Below are positions 44,607 through 56,226 of a stretch of DNA of 64,000 bases, in pieces. The stretch covers positions 124,001-188,000 of the forward strand of contig JAIQDT010000226.1 of the NCBI GenBank assembly GCA_021521415.1. The letters run 5' to 3'. Position numbers and translations under genes: made by a program. The stretch comes from Bidens hawaiensis (taxonomy: Eukaryota > Streptophyta > Magnoliopsida > Asterales > Asteraceae). Position 1 is the first letter of the stretch, and every line of letters starts with the position of its first letter. The notes beneath the pieces are model-generated. The model was not told the origin of the DNA. It saw only the letters and a program-made list of their open reading frames with translations, and made no database searches.

Positions 44607-45073
44607 TATATATCTATGTATAAAGAACTTGATAATATTAACTGAAGTGTTGGGAGGACAATTGGGCAGAGTAACGACAAACCAGAAATAACTTTATAAA
44701 ACACTTTAATTAAACTTAGGCATAACAGCCTATATATAGAAGACGAATGCCATTCGTTACACTTTCCGTAACGAACGGCCTTCATTCGTCTTCATTACAT
44801 AAGTAATCAAAAAGGTATAGCGAATGACTCATTCGCTATACCCCATTCGTCATCATTCCATGATGAATGGATACATTAGATAACGAATATGTTCCATTCG
44901 TTAAATATCCTTAACGAATGAACACTAATAAACACTGATGGTCTCATTCGTGAAACATACTTAATGAAACAAATGGGACATAAAATTACTAATTTGCCCT
45001 TTACATTAAAATAATAATAAATTAGATAATTATTACAAAGACTCGAGTCGACAAAACCGTGTACTAAAAAACA
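44600..45073 (-). repeat. 3' LTR of D
   Basis: Begins TGTTTTTTAGTACACGG on the minus strand right after CAAGGGGG (45080-45074), as in A. About 475 bp, close to the 469 bp of A; the far end is not fixed because no second copy exists. It contains the palindrome/TATA zone. Confidence 0.65.
44731..44922 (-). promoter_or_regulatory. LTR palindromes and TATA box of D
   Basis: TATATATA at 44731-44738 is preceded on the minus strand, 4 bp away, by the perfect inverted pair ACGAATG-C-CATTCGT (44743-44757). Further up lie a perfect 29-bp palindrome at 44814-44842 (14-bp arms around one C, core GCGAATGA) and a near-perfect one at 44890-44922 (ATTCGTTAA/TTAACGAAT arms). The layout mirrors the LTR of A with a different sequence. 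Confidence 0.7.
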
Positions 45074-45634
45074 CCCCCTTGTTTTGAGCTCTTTACTTGA
45101 ATCTCTTGGTCTTCCAATCTCGAAAAATATGAATCCCACACGCATGACACACACGTATAGCACGTGGGAATTGCATAGCTCGATCATAATCTTCATGCCT
45201 TCCAAACAAAATTTTGTTCTCTAATAACACATCGTTGTCGGTTTCAGATAATTAACGAGCCACATTGGGTCTATGACTCACCTATTCTGTTGTCATAGCT
45301 CGATCATAATCTTCAGTCCCTTTCCAACACGATGACCGCCTCACCTCTTTTGTTGTAATAGTACCCTAGTCACTTTCCATTTTCAGGTAAATGGCTATCC
45401 CGTATATCGAGAAATGAATATCGGGACCAAACATATATTTTTGAAAAATTTCAAATATTTGAATATTTTTGGTTTTTCTCTATACATACTGAAATCGCAA
45501 TATTTTTGAATTTTCAATTTTTAATGTTTTTGGATTTTCTCTATACAAACTTAAATCACAATATTTTTGAATTTTCAATTTTCTCCCCCAAAACGCAAAT
45601 AGTGAAGTATGCGTGTTTTGTCTGAAAGAGTTTT
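45074..45634 (-). other. Post-pol region and PPT of D
   Basis: About 560 bp without a gene. Contains the GGATAGCCATTTACC/TTTGGTCC module shared with A and C (45440-45370), two copies of GAAGATTATGATCGAGCTATG (near 45320-45295 and 45200-45177), and the PPT CAAGGGGG at its end. Confidence 0.65.
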
Positions 45635-47790
45635 CTATCCGTTTAAACCAAGAAAAAAGTTAAAGTGCGTTTTGTCAAAAGATTTGGTAAATAGATCAGC
45701 TTTTTGAAAATCTGTGTGCACATTTTCAAGATCAATTAATTTATTTTCAAAACAATCACAGATAAAATGATATCGAATATCTATATGCTTTGTCTTAGAG
45801 CGGTGCATGGGGTTCTTGGTGATACTAATAGTAGCAGAGTTATCAATAAATATGTAGTAAGAAACTTCAAACCGTAATCCCGTAAGTGTTGCTGGATCCA
45901 AAGAACCTGTGAAAAGCAACTCGAGGATGCCACACACTCTGCTTCTACTGTTTAAGTGGAGACCGCTGTCTTCCTCTTACACTCCCAGGAAACAAGCCGG
46001 CTTCCTAGAAATTGACAACCTGATGTAATAGATTTGAAAATTATCTTTCCACCTCCGTAAAAAAAATCTGAAAACGCAGTGAGGTCAAAGATATCATCCT
46101 TGGGATACCATAACCCGGTGCCAGGATTACCCCTCATATAGTGAAGTATGTGTTTAACCTCCCGTAGATGAGTCACTCGGGGACACGATTGATACCTAGC
46201 ACATAAACAAACATCAAACATGATATCAGGATGAGAAAAAGTTAAATACATTAAAGAACCTATCATTGCTCAGTAAAGGGTTGGATCTACGGTATAATCC
46301 AATTCATCCAGTGACAAATTATGACCCACGAGAAGATGCATCGAAGGGATATTTCTGGAAGTTATCTTGAATCGGCTCAAGACATCGTTAACATATTTTG
46401 TCTGATGAACAAAAATTCAAGCGTCAGACTGATGAACCTGCAACCCTAAGAAGAAATTCATCTCCCCCATCGAGCTCATTTCAAATTTTATCTGCATTGA
46501 CTTCTCAAACTCCTTACACAGCTTGTTATTTGTAGAACTAAATATGTTGTCATCAGCGTATACTTGGACGAGGAACAAATCATCACCAACATTTTTATAA
46601 AAGAGAGTACAGTCCATAGTTCCTCATTCGAATCCATTATCAGTCAGATGATCAGCAAGTGTGTCGTACCAAGCTCTCGGGGCTTGGTGTAGACCGTAAA
46701 GAGCCTTGTTTAATCGGTAAACATAGTATGGATAATCTGGATCTTCAAAACTAGGAGCCTGTAACACAAACACCTCTTCAAGAAGTTCCCTATTGAAAAA
46801 CGCACTTTTGACATACAATTGATAAACCATAATATTTTGAAAGCTGCATAGGCTAAAAATATTCGTATAGCCTCAATCGAGCAACTGGAGCATATACTTC
46901 TGTGTAGTCTACACCTTCTTGCTGATGAAACCCTTGCACAACCAAACGTGCTTTATTTCTGACAATGACCTTACGGTCATCCCTCTTGCATTTAAATACC
47001 CATTTGGTTGGGATAGGCTTCTTAACTCTATCAGGCTTGTCAATGAGATCCCAAACACACATTCGGTTAAACTATTGTAGTTCTTCTTGCATTGCCTATA
47101 TCCATGGAGAATCTACAAGCGCCATACGAACACTTGTTGGTTCCATTTGAGATAGAAAGCAAGTGCATTTTGCGAGATTTAGGATCTCGATGAATGTGTA
47201 TCAGCATACGCACAAAATACATTAACTTCACCTGAGTTAGCAATTTGATGATGTGTTTGCACAACAACATCAAGATCACCAATGATGTTGTCCTGAGGAT
47301 GATACGTGTGAATCCGAAATGTCGGATTCTCATGAACAAGAACATTATCAGTTAAATTAGTCAGATTCTCTTTAGCGTCATGAGATGATTCACCGATCTC
47401 ATGATTTTCAAGAAAATGACCATCATTTGACGAAATAGAAATAACATCAGATGTATCAGGAGTATCTTCTTCTGTAACATTTTCATAATTAAGATGAAGA
47501 TCTCGGTGTGGAAAACAATTGATTTTCTAAGTAAGAACGCACCAAGTCGTTGTTAGGTTGACCAACTATGGGAGTAAATGAATTAAATAAACTCTCATAA
47601 TCAAACATCCAATCAGGACCCTTTCCAGCAGGGGATGTTGTGTATCGTTGACAATCAGCATGGTACCACTCTTTAAAATAAACCAAAGTAAAATTGAACA
47701 CTCGTTTCTTAGGTGATGCATGACCCAAGAAATAACCTTTAATAGCTTTTTCTTTGAATTTTACCGCATCTTTCTGCAACATACTACAAG
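45635..47790 (-). pseudogene. pol: Pol of D, IN end-RT-RNase H part
   Basis: Continues integrase after the solo LTR (KGYFLGHASPKKRVFNF, about 47735). A degraded IN-RT linker follows, then RT with TKWVFKCKRDDRKV (about 47000), YGLHQAPRAWYDTLADHL (about 46690-46640) and a catalytic YADDNIF (about 46560, in place of YVDDIIF), and RNase H ending near LFTKSF and LNG at 45635. There are frame changes near 46850 and several stops. Non-functional. Confidence 0.85.
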
Positions 47791-47795
47791 GACAC

Positions 47796-50392
47796 TATGA
47801 CAAACTGAAAAATTTTCTTGCCTTTTCAGACACCCATTGCGACTTGACTCAAATTTTCGGGACGAAAATTCTTTCAACATGGGAATGATGTGACACTCGT
47901 CAATTTCAGGTTAACTCCGTTAATCCAAACTCCGTCAATTCAAACTTAAGATCACTAGAACTATAACGCACATCTCATTTCATTTAAACTAGGGTTTTAA
48001 ATGACGCTTGACAATCACTACACATGTAATCTTTCGGGATTGCACCGAAACGCAAACGAGTTGACTCAAACCATTGGTGAACAAACAAAACCATCAAAAC
48101 AATAAGTAATTGATAATTATATGTTAGGCTTATGTGTTATTTGATAATATTGAGTAGAACATTAACTCAAGATGCAAAAAGCAATTTTATGCTAGAAAAG
48201 TAATAACTAAAAGTTGAGGAGCCATTGTGTAATATAATTATTATTAATTAATAACAAAAACCCTAACCTCCTCTCTCCCTCCCAAACCCGATCGCCCCCC
48301 CCCCCTCTTCTTGGCTGCCGTCACACTACACACACATACACACAAGGATTTTCAAGCTTTTGGTTGAAGAATTAAGGTGCTAGGAAGGTATTAACAACTA
48401 CTCTATGCATTCCATATGTTTAATTTTGATATTGAATGGGTTAATCAAAACCCTAATTCACGAAATTGATGATTTAGATGAGTTAGGGTTTGATTATATG
48501 CTTGATGATGATTTGCTAATGAAATTGATAACTTGTTGTGTTATTGTTGTTTGTTAATCATTGTTCTTTGATTTTAAACTTTCAAGAAATACCCTACTAT
48601 GTGTGTAATGTGAAATTGATATGCATGGTTGGTAAATATTATGTCTAGAGTGTTATATGCATGGATTATGGTTCATAGATTGTTGTTATGTTGAGTTTTG
48701 ATGTAGACTGGTACAGGACAGATTGTTAAGTTTATGTTTAGACGACTGTAATTGAATGTTAATATGGTAATTGGTCGATATTATTAATACTACAGTGTAC
48801 TAGGTTGAGTCTAGTTTCTATAAAATCCAAGTTTGTAATTATTGGACAGGGAAAAGTTAACTTTTATTATTTTACAAAAACGAAGTGCAAGTCTGAATTG
48901 TGAGGTCTACTGTTAGGCTGTTTTGAAATTATAATATCTCATAAAATACAAGACCAAATGGGTTGGTTCTACTTCTGGAAGTTAACATGTTGAGTTAAGA
49001 ACCTAACCCAATTGGTCTTACATTAATTGAAATTACCATTTAACGGGAATAACAAATATCATTCTATTGCGCATGATTTTGACTGCTGTGAGTTTACTGC
49101 AATATTTTGGTCTTTGTGAGAAAACTATGTGGAATAAAAATATAATAAAAATAGTTCTGGAAACCTAACTCATGTGTGCTTTTGTGACGATTTTTGGTGA
49201 ATTAATTGATATGTTTTGATCTGTTGAATAGAGTAATCTTTCAAGTAGAAATCTGTCTTGATAAAACTAACTGATGAACTATACGAAATTACATGAAACG
49301 TATTTGTTGTTAGATAATTGCCATGATTTTGACTAAATTGCCCTTGTGGGGAATAATTGCTAGTAATGTACAATATTAATACTTGACGTGTAAGTAGTTG
49401 TTCACACATGTAACGTATCATCAATGTGTTTGTTGAGTCACACACAATTCACAAACGAAACACGAAACGTATCTCATGTATAGGTATTATGTGCCGAGTC
49501 TAGAGACTCAATAATAGTTCCAACACTTAGAAAATCTCATTCTTGTTTTAGAACGCTAGTGAGGATTTTTTGTGGCGCGCATCTCTTGTTTGACTTGTTT
49601 TTGAATTCTTCGCAAACAGTGAGTTTCACGTTCCCCTTTTACTCTTTTAAACGCTTTTTACTTGGGGGAGATAACATACTCCAAAACGCTTTAGATTTTG
49701 TTATTAGTTATATATCACTTGTAAAGGCTAAGTGGCAAACGAACCAACTAAAGTCCTTCATAACATCGAACCGTTTAGTATTTGTATAATAGCGAGTCAT
49801 TGTTGAGTAGTACTACTGGGTTTAACAAACCCTACCCAACTCTAAACTCGACTGGAGGTCGAGTGGGTGTAATCTTGGCTAACACATTTTCCATGGTTGT
49901 GGTAGACATGGTGGCAAGGCAATTGATAAACAGTCAGCTTCGGTGTCGAACACTTAGTAATACTTGTTTTATAGGTTAGCTACCTATGGATATATAATTG
50001 ATTTAACATTATCTGGTAACGCAAACGCAAAATGTAAACGCAACGCAAACGCTTTATTTATATAAACTTGTGAACTCACCAACCCCGTGTTAACACTTTT
50101 AGTATGTTATTCTCAGGTAGCTGAGGCGGGCGCGCGGTATAGGAACATGCATTACATTGAACTCTATCGTTTTTGCAAACTTGTTTTTAAACTGTTATTA
50201 ATTGGGTTTTAAGTCGTCCTGCGTGACGCAACACTTGGTTTATGAATTTACACTTCCGCACTTATTTACACTTAAATGTTTCGTGGTTTGAAAACTTTAC
50301 TTACGGTGTTTGATTATAACTAATGATTCCTATCCTGTTAGTTCACACCCTCTGACGGTAAAACTCCGTTAGTGGATTTTGAGGGTGTGACA
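47796..50392 (+). mobile_element. Solo LTR of the gypsy family (TSD GACAC)
   Basis: 2,597 bp, TATGACAAAC to GGTGTGACA, flanked by GACAC at 47791-47795 and 50393-50397. No internal region; gypsy LTR-LTR recombination is the usual origin. It is clearly more diverged from the two gypsy LTRs than they are from each other. Only one unit of the TTGACCAAATTGCCC repeat is present. It splits D's integrase. 2.6 kb without a gene. Confidence 0.9.
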
Positions 50393-50397
50393 GACAC

Positions 50398-51600
50398 ACA
50401 CATGGTTCCAAAAAATTTAAATAATGCTTTCGATTATTCAAAAACTCATAACTTTTCTTTTGTAGCTTCTTCACAGCCAGAATACGATTAAGCGTGTAAC
50501 AAGCAGTGTTCACCGCCTCATTCCAAAGTTAGACATGAAGCTTTGAATCTTCTAGCATTTTTCATTCAGCTTTATTCAGTGTGCGGTTCTTCCTTTCAGT
50601 AACAACATTCTGTTGAAGTACATAAGGAGCACTATATTCTCGATGAATTCCCTTTTGAATGCAAAAGAAATCCAATACAGTGTTTTTGAACTCCGTACCA
50701 ATATCACTCCGAATGCGTCTTACCTTGTATTTGTATAGTGATTCGATCTTAGTGATTAGATTTGGCACAAGAACATGTATCTGATCTTTAGAACTCATAA
50801 ATAACACCCATGAATATCTTGAATAGTCATCAATGACACCTAGACAATACCAATCTCCAGCAATACTCACACCATTCACGAGACCAAACATATCTATATG
50901 AAGTCATTCCAAAGGGGTATCAACGGAATTAATTAACCTAGAAGGGTGTGGCTTCTTAGTCTGTTTACCCTTTTTGCATGCAACACAGTGATCGGTCAAT
51001 TTGAAGTCTTTCAAGGAAATCCCTTCAACTAAATCATTTGACATAAGATAATTCATCTTTTTGGCATGAATGTGACTCATACGCTTGTGCCACATAATCG
51101 AGTCTTTCTCAGTTGCGTTTGAGAAAAAACATGCTTCAACAGAAGTGGATACATTAGTACATAAATATCATTGGACCGAGTAGATCGCATAACAATCATG
51201 TCTTCTAGACTGACATATCCTGTTTTGAGTATTATGCACTCCTTGTCAGTGAATACAGTGGTACAATTTTTATCACAAATTTGAGACACGCTCAACAGAT
51301 TGTGATCCACCTTATCACAATAATTAACTTTCTCAAATGTAATACGGCCATTTGGCACATCTCCTTCTTTTGTAATCATACCCCCAGAATTACCCGCGAA
51401 AGCTAAATACCTTTCTTGAATATTCTTGACATTTTATAGTAGGTTAATGTTGCTGGTAATATGACGAGAGCATCCACTATCCATAATCCAGTTTTCACCA
51501 GATATAGTCTTGGATGAACTGTGCACAAAGAGGTAAAATGATTGGTTCAAAAAGGCAGTCCAGGGCTCAGTCTTGGGCACCTCTATAATTTCATTTGAAG
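50398..51600 (-). pseudogene. pol: Pol of D, protease-integrase part
   Basis: Protease active site MDSGCSRH is at about 51488-51462. LLSVSQICDKN follows (about 51300). The pre-IN zinc finger is WHKRMSHIHAKKMN and CVACKKGKQ (about 51095-50965). The integrase core has the first Asp in LHIDMFG (about 50905), the second in RSDIGTEF (about 50705) and Glu in TERKNRTL (about 50598). TAG codons interrupt it, for example near 50904 and 50560. Continues after the solo LTR at 47790. Confidence 0.85.
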
Positions 51601-54600
51601 AGTTAACTTTGATTGAATCCCAATGCTAATTAGTTGCTTGTGAATAAGTCACAAGTCTTTTCAACTTTCGTCTCAAATGCGCTGCTTGAATTACATTTGT
51701 GTTCACATTCATACAAATTGGTTCCATAGGAACAAATTTGGGCTTTAAATTAACTTTGCTTTCATCAACGTTAATCACTTTGCGTGGATTCACATTTGAA
51801 AACATGATGTGAATCTCATCATTACAGGACATAGGTCTTTTCAAAATTTAACTAATCAAAGGAACGAGTTTGACTTGTTCCTTGATAAACGAATGAAGAT
51901 TTTGTGACTTCTTCATTCCACAGTTTCTTACAACATGACCTTGTTCACTATATAAAAAGCAAGTTCACATGTCAACAAATGCACATTGTGGTTTAGCAGA
52001 AACTGATGCTAAAGAAGGTTGATGAAAAGCACCATAAACATGCCCTTTGTTCAAATCATCAAACATAACAGATTTCTTTTTCATATAAAAATCTAGATTT
52101 GAGCAATTAGAAAAACTCTATAAAGTGTCAGTTCTAGTTAAATTAACAAATTGAACTTTGTTGACAGATTTTAAAATTTTTTTGGATCTAACCAAAGGGT
52201 TTTTTGTGTTTGATGCTTTGGAATTAACAAATACATGTTCAAGATCTTGTATCTTTGAAGTTTCATTTTGAAAGACGCTTTCTATCAATTCAGGTTTGAT
52301 AAGATTAAGAGGAACGTCTTTCTCAATGAACACTTTGCTAATACCTTTTAACTTAAACACTCTACCATTGTTTATCTTAGAAGGAACAGGATTGATGAGA
52401 TGCATCAAATTCTCATCAGAAATATTTGGTTTTTCAGATTTCTTAGCCTTAACCTTAGCAGATTTTTCCTTTTTCACTTTAGATGTATTTGAACCATACA
52501 TAGCCTCCACAAATTTATGAGATTTACATAAAATGTAATTTGAACGTGGAACGTTCTGGTCTTTGTGCACAATTTCAGGTTCAACTACATCTTCAATGAT
52601 TACATTCTCAACATTCTCAACAAAGATCTTGTTAATTTGAATATGAGTTTTTTGAGTTGAAAATTGAACAACGATGTTGTCATTTTCAACCAATTTGGTT
52701 TTTTCCTTAAAGATGACTGGTTCAGTAACATTTTCTTCTTTCCCCGCAAGCGAATTTGGGGAACAGTCATCATGGGTGGAACTTCAACAAAACCCAAACC
52801 ATTCCTTGAACATTTTTGCTTACCAGGCACTTTAATAATTTCATTCAACAAAAATGAAGAGGTTCAAAACTTCTTTAATTGACTTTTTAACTCTAGAACC
52901 TCATTTTCATGTTCGGTTATCTTAATCCTCAGTTTGAGAATTTCTTGAAATTGTCTATCATTAATAGTCATTTTTACTGACAACTCTGCCTTCAAATCAT
53001 GATTACTTATAAACAAATCCTCAATTTTTTCTTTAGATCTCTTTTGTGATTCTAGGGATTGTCTATATGTATTCTTGACTGAAGCAAGTTCATTCATTAA
53101 TGAATCATTATGAGCTTTAAGTAAATCAATTCTAGATTTAACAGTTTCACACTCAGAACATGACACATTTTCAGATTATTTAACAGAAGAAGGACTAACC
53201 TCGTCAATCTTAGTCATGCACACAAAAGATGTAGGTTGCATGTTGCAAGAATCATCAGAATCCGATTCTGTCTTATTGTTAGAAGACAATTCGTACCCAA
53301 TAGCATATTGAAAACTTTCGGTTAGCTCAAACATGGCAAGATTTGCTTGATTTTCATTACACAATAGTCTTTCTATCTGGTATTTCTGTCTTGGTTTCGA
53401 GGTCCGTTATACTCCTTCTTTGGCTTGTCATACTCATTGGAAAAATGACCAAACTCTTGAAAATTGTTACCTTTGACCTTCAATTTATCAAAACCAACTC
53501 TTTTGTTCAGAGATGGTAAGTCTTTACCCATTCATTGAACAAACTTCTTTACATTCTTTACAATCATGGTCATATTCCCTTTGAGAATCATTAACTCTAG
53601 ACCATCAGAATCAATCTACTCATAATCTTCATCAGTCAATTCACTTTTAGCAATCTTGCTACCCACCAAGTTTTCATAGGATGTCTTGAACTCTATAAGT
53701 AGAGCAAAATTGTGTTCAGCTTCCTTCGTGTTAACATTAGGTGGTGCAGTGAAGCCATTTGTAGTTGATCCACCAGAGTTATCGTTAAACCTAGAAGCCA
53801 TGAAGCATACATTTGGATCACTATAGGAAAATGATCCCCTTGTGAAGTTTGAGTGGGAAATCCAGTAATTGGAGCTGCAGAACTACTGAAAGGCAAACAA
53901 CCTCCATATAGAGTCGGGTCTTTAGTTTCTTTTGATGAGTTTTGGCATTTCAAGTCATACTCTCTATCTTCAATCTTTTGCATAAATTCCATTGCTATAA
54001 GATCTTCATTTTTAAAGAAATTATTCTCTTTAAGTACAATGAGAAACGTCGAATAGGAACTTGGAAGAGCATTTTTCACAGTACAAGCTTATAACTTTCC
54101 TTTGGTTCATTTTTAACTTATTCATTTCGGCAATCAAATGATTAAATAGAGTAATCATTTCCTCAACAGTCCCACCTTTTAATAGATTAAAGTTTCTGAA
54201 TTGAAACTTCAACATCACCTTTTTACTTTCTTCAGTATTACCCATACTTCTCATTCTTATGTGTAGAAACAAGGATGCATAAATTTTAATACTTCCCACT
54301 TGATGAAAAATATTTCTAGGTAATTCCATAGTCAAAGTGGAATATGTATTAGTTTCAATCTTTAAAACTTTCTTTTCATCCTGAGAATATTGAGTAAATG
54401 CGTTTGGTGTAAAACTAGTAGTCTCATTACCAACCACAGGCACATTCTATACATCCTCAAGACATCGCGAACAATCAGGGTGTACGGACCCTAGATGTGA
54501 TTTGAAACGTGATTTCCATTTAGCAAAATCGTTATAATTCATTAAACGAGGACATTTGGAATGAGATCCAATTTCAACATCGAGATGTAGAATTTGCTGC

Positions 54601-54641
54601 ATCAACACCATCTGAGAAGCTAGTGCATAATAACCAGCCAT
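51601..54641 (-). pseudogene. gag: Gag of element D (decayed)
   Basis: ATG at 54641 (MAGYYAL) after the AACGAATG-rich leader. The gag core includes FAKWKSRFKSHL (about 54530), then TAG at 54447-54449, the MRSMGNTEESKK segment (about 54250) and, after a frame change, NALPSSYSTFL. At the first zinc knuckle (about 53500-53430) the sequence reads NNFQEFGHFSNEY, with His kept and the Cys positions replaced. A coiled coil (about 53160-52870) is followed by a Lys-rich stretch (52690-52120) and a second knuckle CFLYSEQGHVVRNC (about 51965-51920) that lacks one Cys. The same two-knuckle, long-gag plan as A. Confidence 0.8.
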
Positions 54642-54890
54642 CTTAAACAATTAGAGGTTAAAACTTAACAAAATTCAAACTAAAGGGGTTAAAATGAAAA
54701 TTATGTAATGAATGTGAAGATGAACTTGACACGTGGCATGAATATTATAACGAATCAGCTACTGTAACGAATGGCTTTGTTATTATGTTGTAACAAATTT
54801 GACACGTGGCACGAATCAATTATACTTTAATAGCGAATGAGTATTAAACATATAACGAATGATTAAACCTATATAACGAATGTTGTCAGG
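54642..54890 (-). repeat. AACGAATG-bearing leader of D
   Basis: Untranslated leader before gag with about half a dozen AACGAATG/AACGAATC/GCGAATG motifs (54750-54890) and two CACGTGTC boxes (54735, 54798, read as GACACGTGGC on the + strand). Corresponds in place to the motif-rich leader of A. Breaks off into C's LTR near 54890-54924. Confidence 0.65.
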
Positions 54891-54923
54891 TCCCCGATTG
54901 TTTGTAGATTTTAAGCAAATTAA

Positions 54924-56049
54924 GTCATAACTCACACAATAATGTGTTGACAAGAGAGTTAATGACGGGTTGCTATATTTAGAAACAAAACCGTTTGATA
55001 AACGCGGAATCAATAACAAACGATTTAGTTGGTGAACAATTAATCAAAGGTAACTAACACACAAGATTCACTCAAAAGATTTTCATTTATATAAATCATA
55101 CAAACGATAATCGATTTAGTGTTTCTTGATGGGAAAGTTATATCCGTACGATTCTAGGACAGCCGTCACTTTCAATAATATTCTTTCTTATCTGAAAAGT
55201 GTAAAGGCTAAAATCCGTCTGTAGGAGGCGTGCCATAAATTATTCTATTTATAGGCATGTCACCTCCTAACAGTTGTCATTCCTTCTAGAAACCCTAATG
55301 ATTAAAACGTATTCAAATTACATATTCAAAACTATACTGTGTAAAACAAGTCTTCTGGGTAGGCCTTGTAGTAGTATTAACTTTTCTGAGTAGACTGTGT
55401 GCTCTGCCTTCCTTTAGACTTGGTAACATAGAAGTGTGCCCGGGAAGGGTAGACTTTACTTGACCTAGTAGACTTCAATCCTCTTGATTATATCGACTTT
55501 GCCCGACATAATCTTACGAGCAACCTTGTTCTTCAATGATCCCATCAACTCATTCATAGGAAATAACTTATTAGCAAAGTGTGCTCGGTAGCACTTGTAC
55601 CCTGCTTAAGTTGAACCCTGCCCCATGTTACTTGAGATATTTCATTACACGTCAAGCTTACTCGGACCACTAGTATTATTAATGAATACCTTGCCCGATC
55701 TTCCAATCACTTGGCTTCATGAGCTTGGTTATCCAAGAGCTTACTCTGAAGTAAACCATACTCGGCTATGAAGAACAAACTTGCTAGATAAAGTGATCCC
55801 TGCCCGGGTATACACTAATTAGTGAACCTTTCTCGGATATCCACTAATTGGTGAACCCTGTTCGGATATGCACCAAAGAAGAATTATAGAAGATAACATT
55901 GCCCGATGGACAAAATACCGTGCCCGGCTAAGTAAAACCATGCTCGGATGTCTCAGGTGTGCCAGGTTCCATACTTAGCGATTTTCAAGGAGGTTGAGAA
56001 GATTCCAATCTTCCATATACTTCTCTTAGGTCAAATCTTTAACTCAACA
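54924..56049 (-). repeat. LTR of C
   Basis: About 1.13 kb, starting TGTTGAGTTAAAG at 56049 after AGGGGAGA; the far end near GTTATGACTT is by comparison with B. TATAAATAG lies at about 55254-55246. Many copies of the family motif in the form GCTCGG/GCCCGG/CAAGCTTACTCGG (55440-55960) are in the upstream half. Confidence 0.75.
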
Positions 56050-56051
56050 AT

Positions 56052-56060
56052 CTCTCCCCT
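56052..56060 (-). promoter_or_regulatory. Polypurine tract of C
   Basis: AGGGGAGA on the minus strand, 2 bp before the LTR start; preceded by a tail matching B (TGAGGTATTCCAATCT). Confidence 0.8.
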
Positions 56061-56226
56061 AGATTGGAATACCTCAGCTGTCCCAAAACATCTCTATGGT
56101 TACATACACTTAGTAAAAATACATATTCAAATTAAAATCAAAATACATATTCATTAGAAAATCAAATAATTACATAATCAAATGTTGTCCGTAGACATTA
56201 CAAAACAAAGCCTATTCTAAAGATCA

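Larger units (their letters stand above)
44600..54890 (-). mobile_element. Copia element D (interrupted, no 5' LTR)
   Basis: Sirevirus-like Copia element on the minus strand: leader (54890-54642), gag (54641 to about 51600), pol (about 51600-50398 and 47790-45635), short post-pol region, PPT (45074-45080), 3' LTR (45073 to about 44600). Pol resembles A (CVACKKGKQ, DDYSRYSW, HQAPRAWYDTL) but this is a distinct family with its own AACGAATG motif. No ORF3 is found between pol and LTR. A gypsy solo LTR splits integrase. The 5' LTR and primer site are missing; the leader abuts C's LTR. Confidence 0.8.

Noticed and set aside
47796..50392. Second complete gypsy element
   Set aside because: Only one LTR is present with matching GACAC on both sides, so a solo LTR explains it.
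54723..54890. CACGTG G-box elements as a host promoter
   Set aside because: They lie in the leader of element D directly before its gag; no host gene follows.
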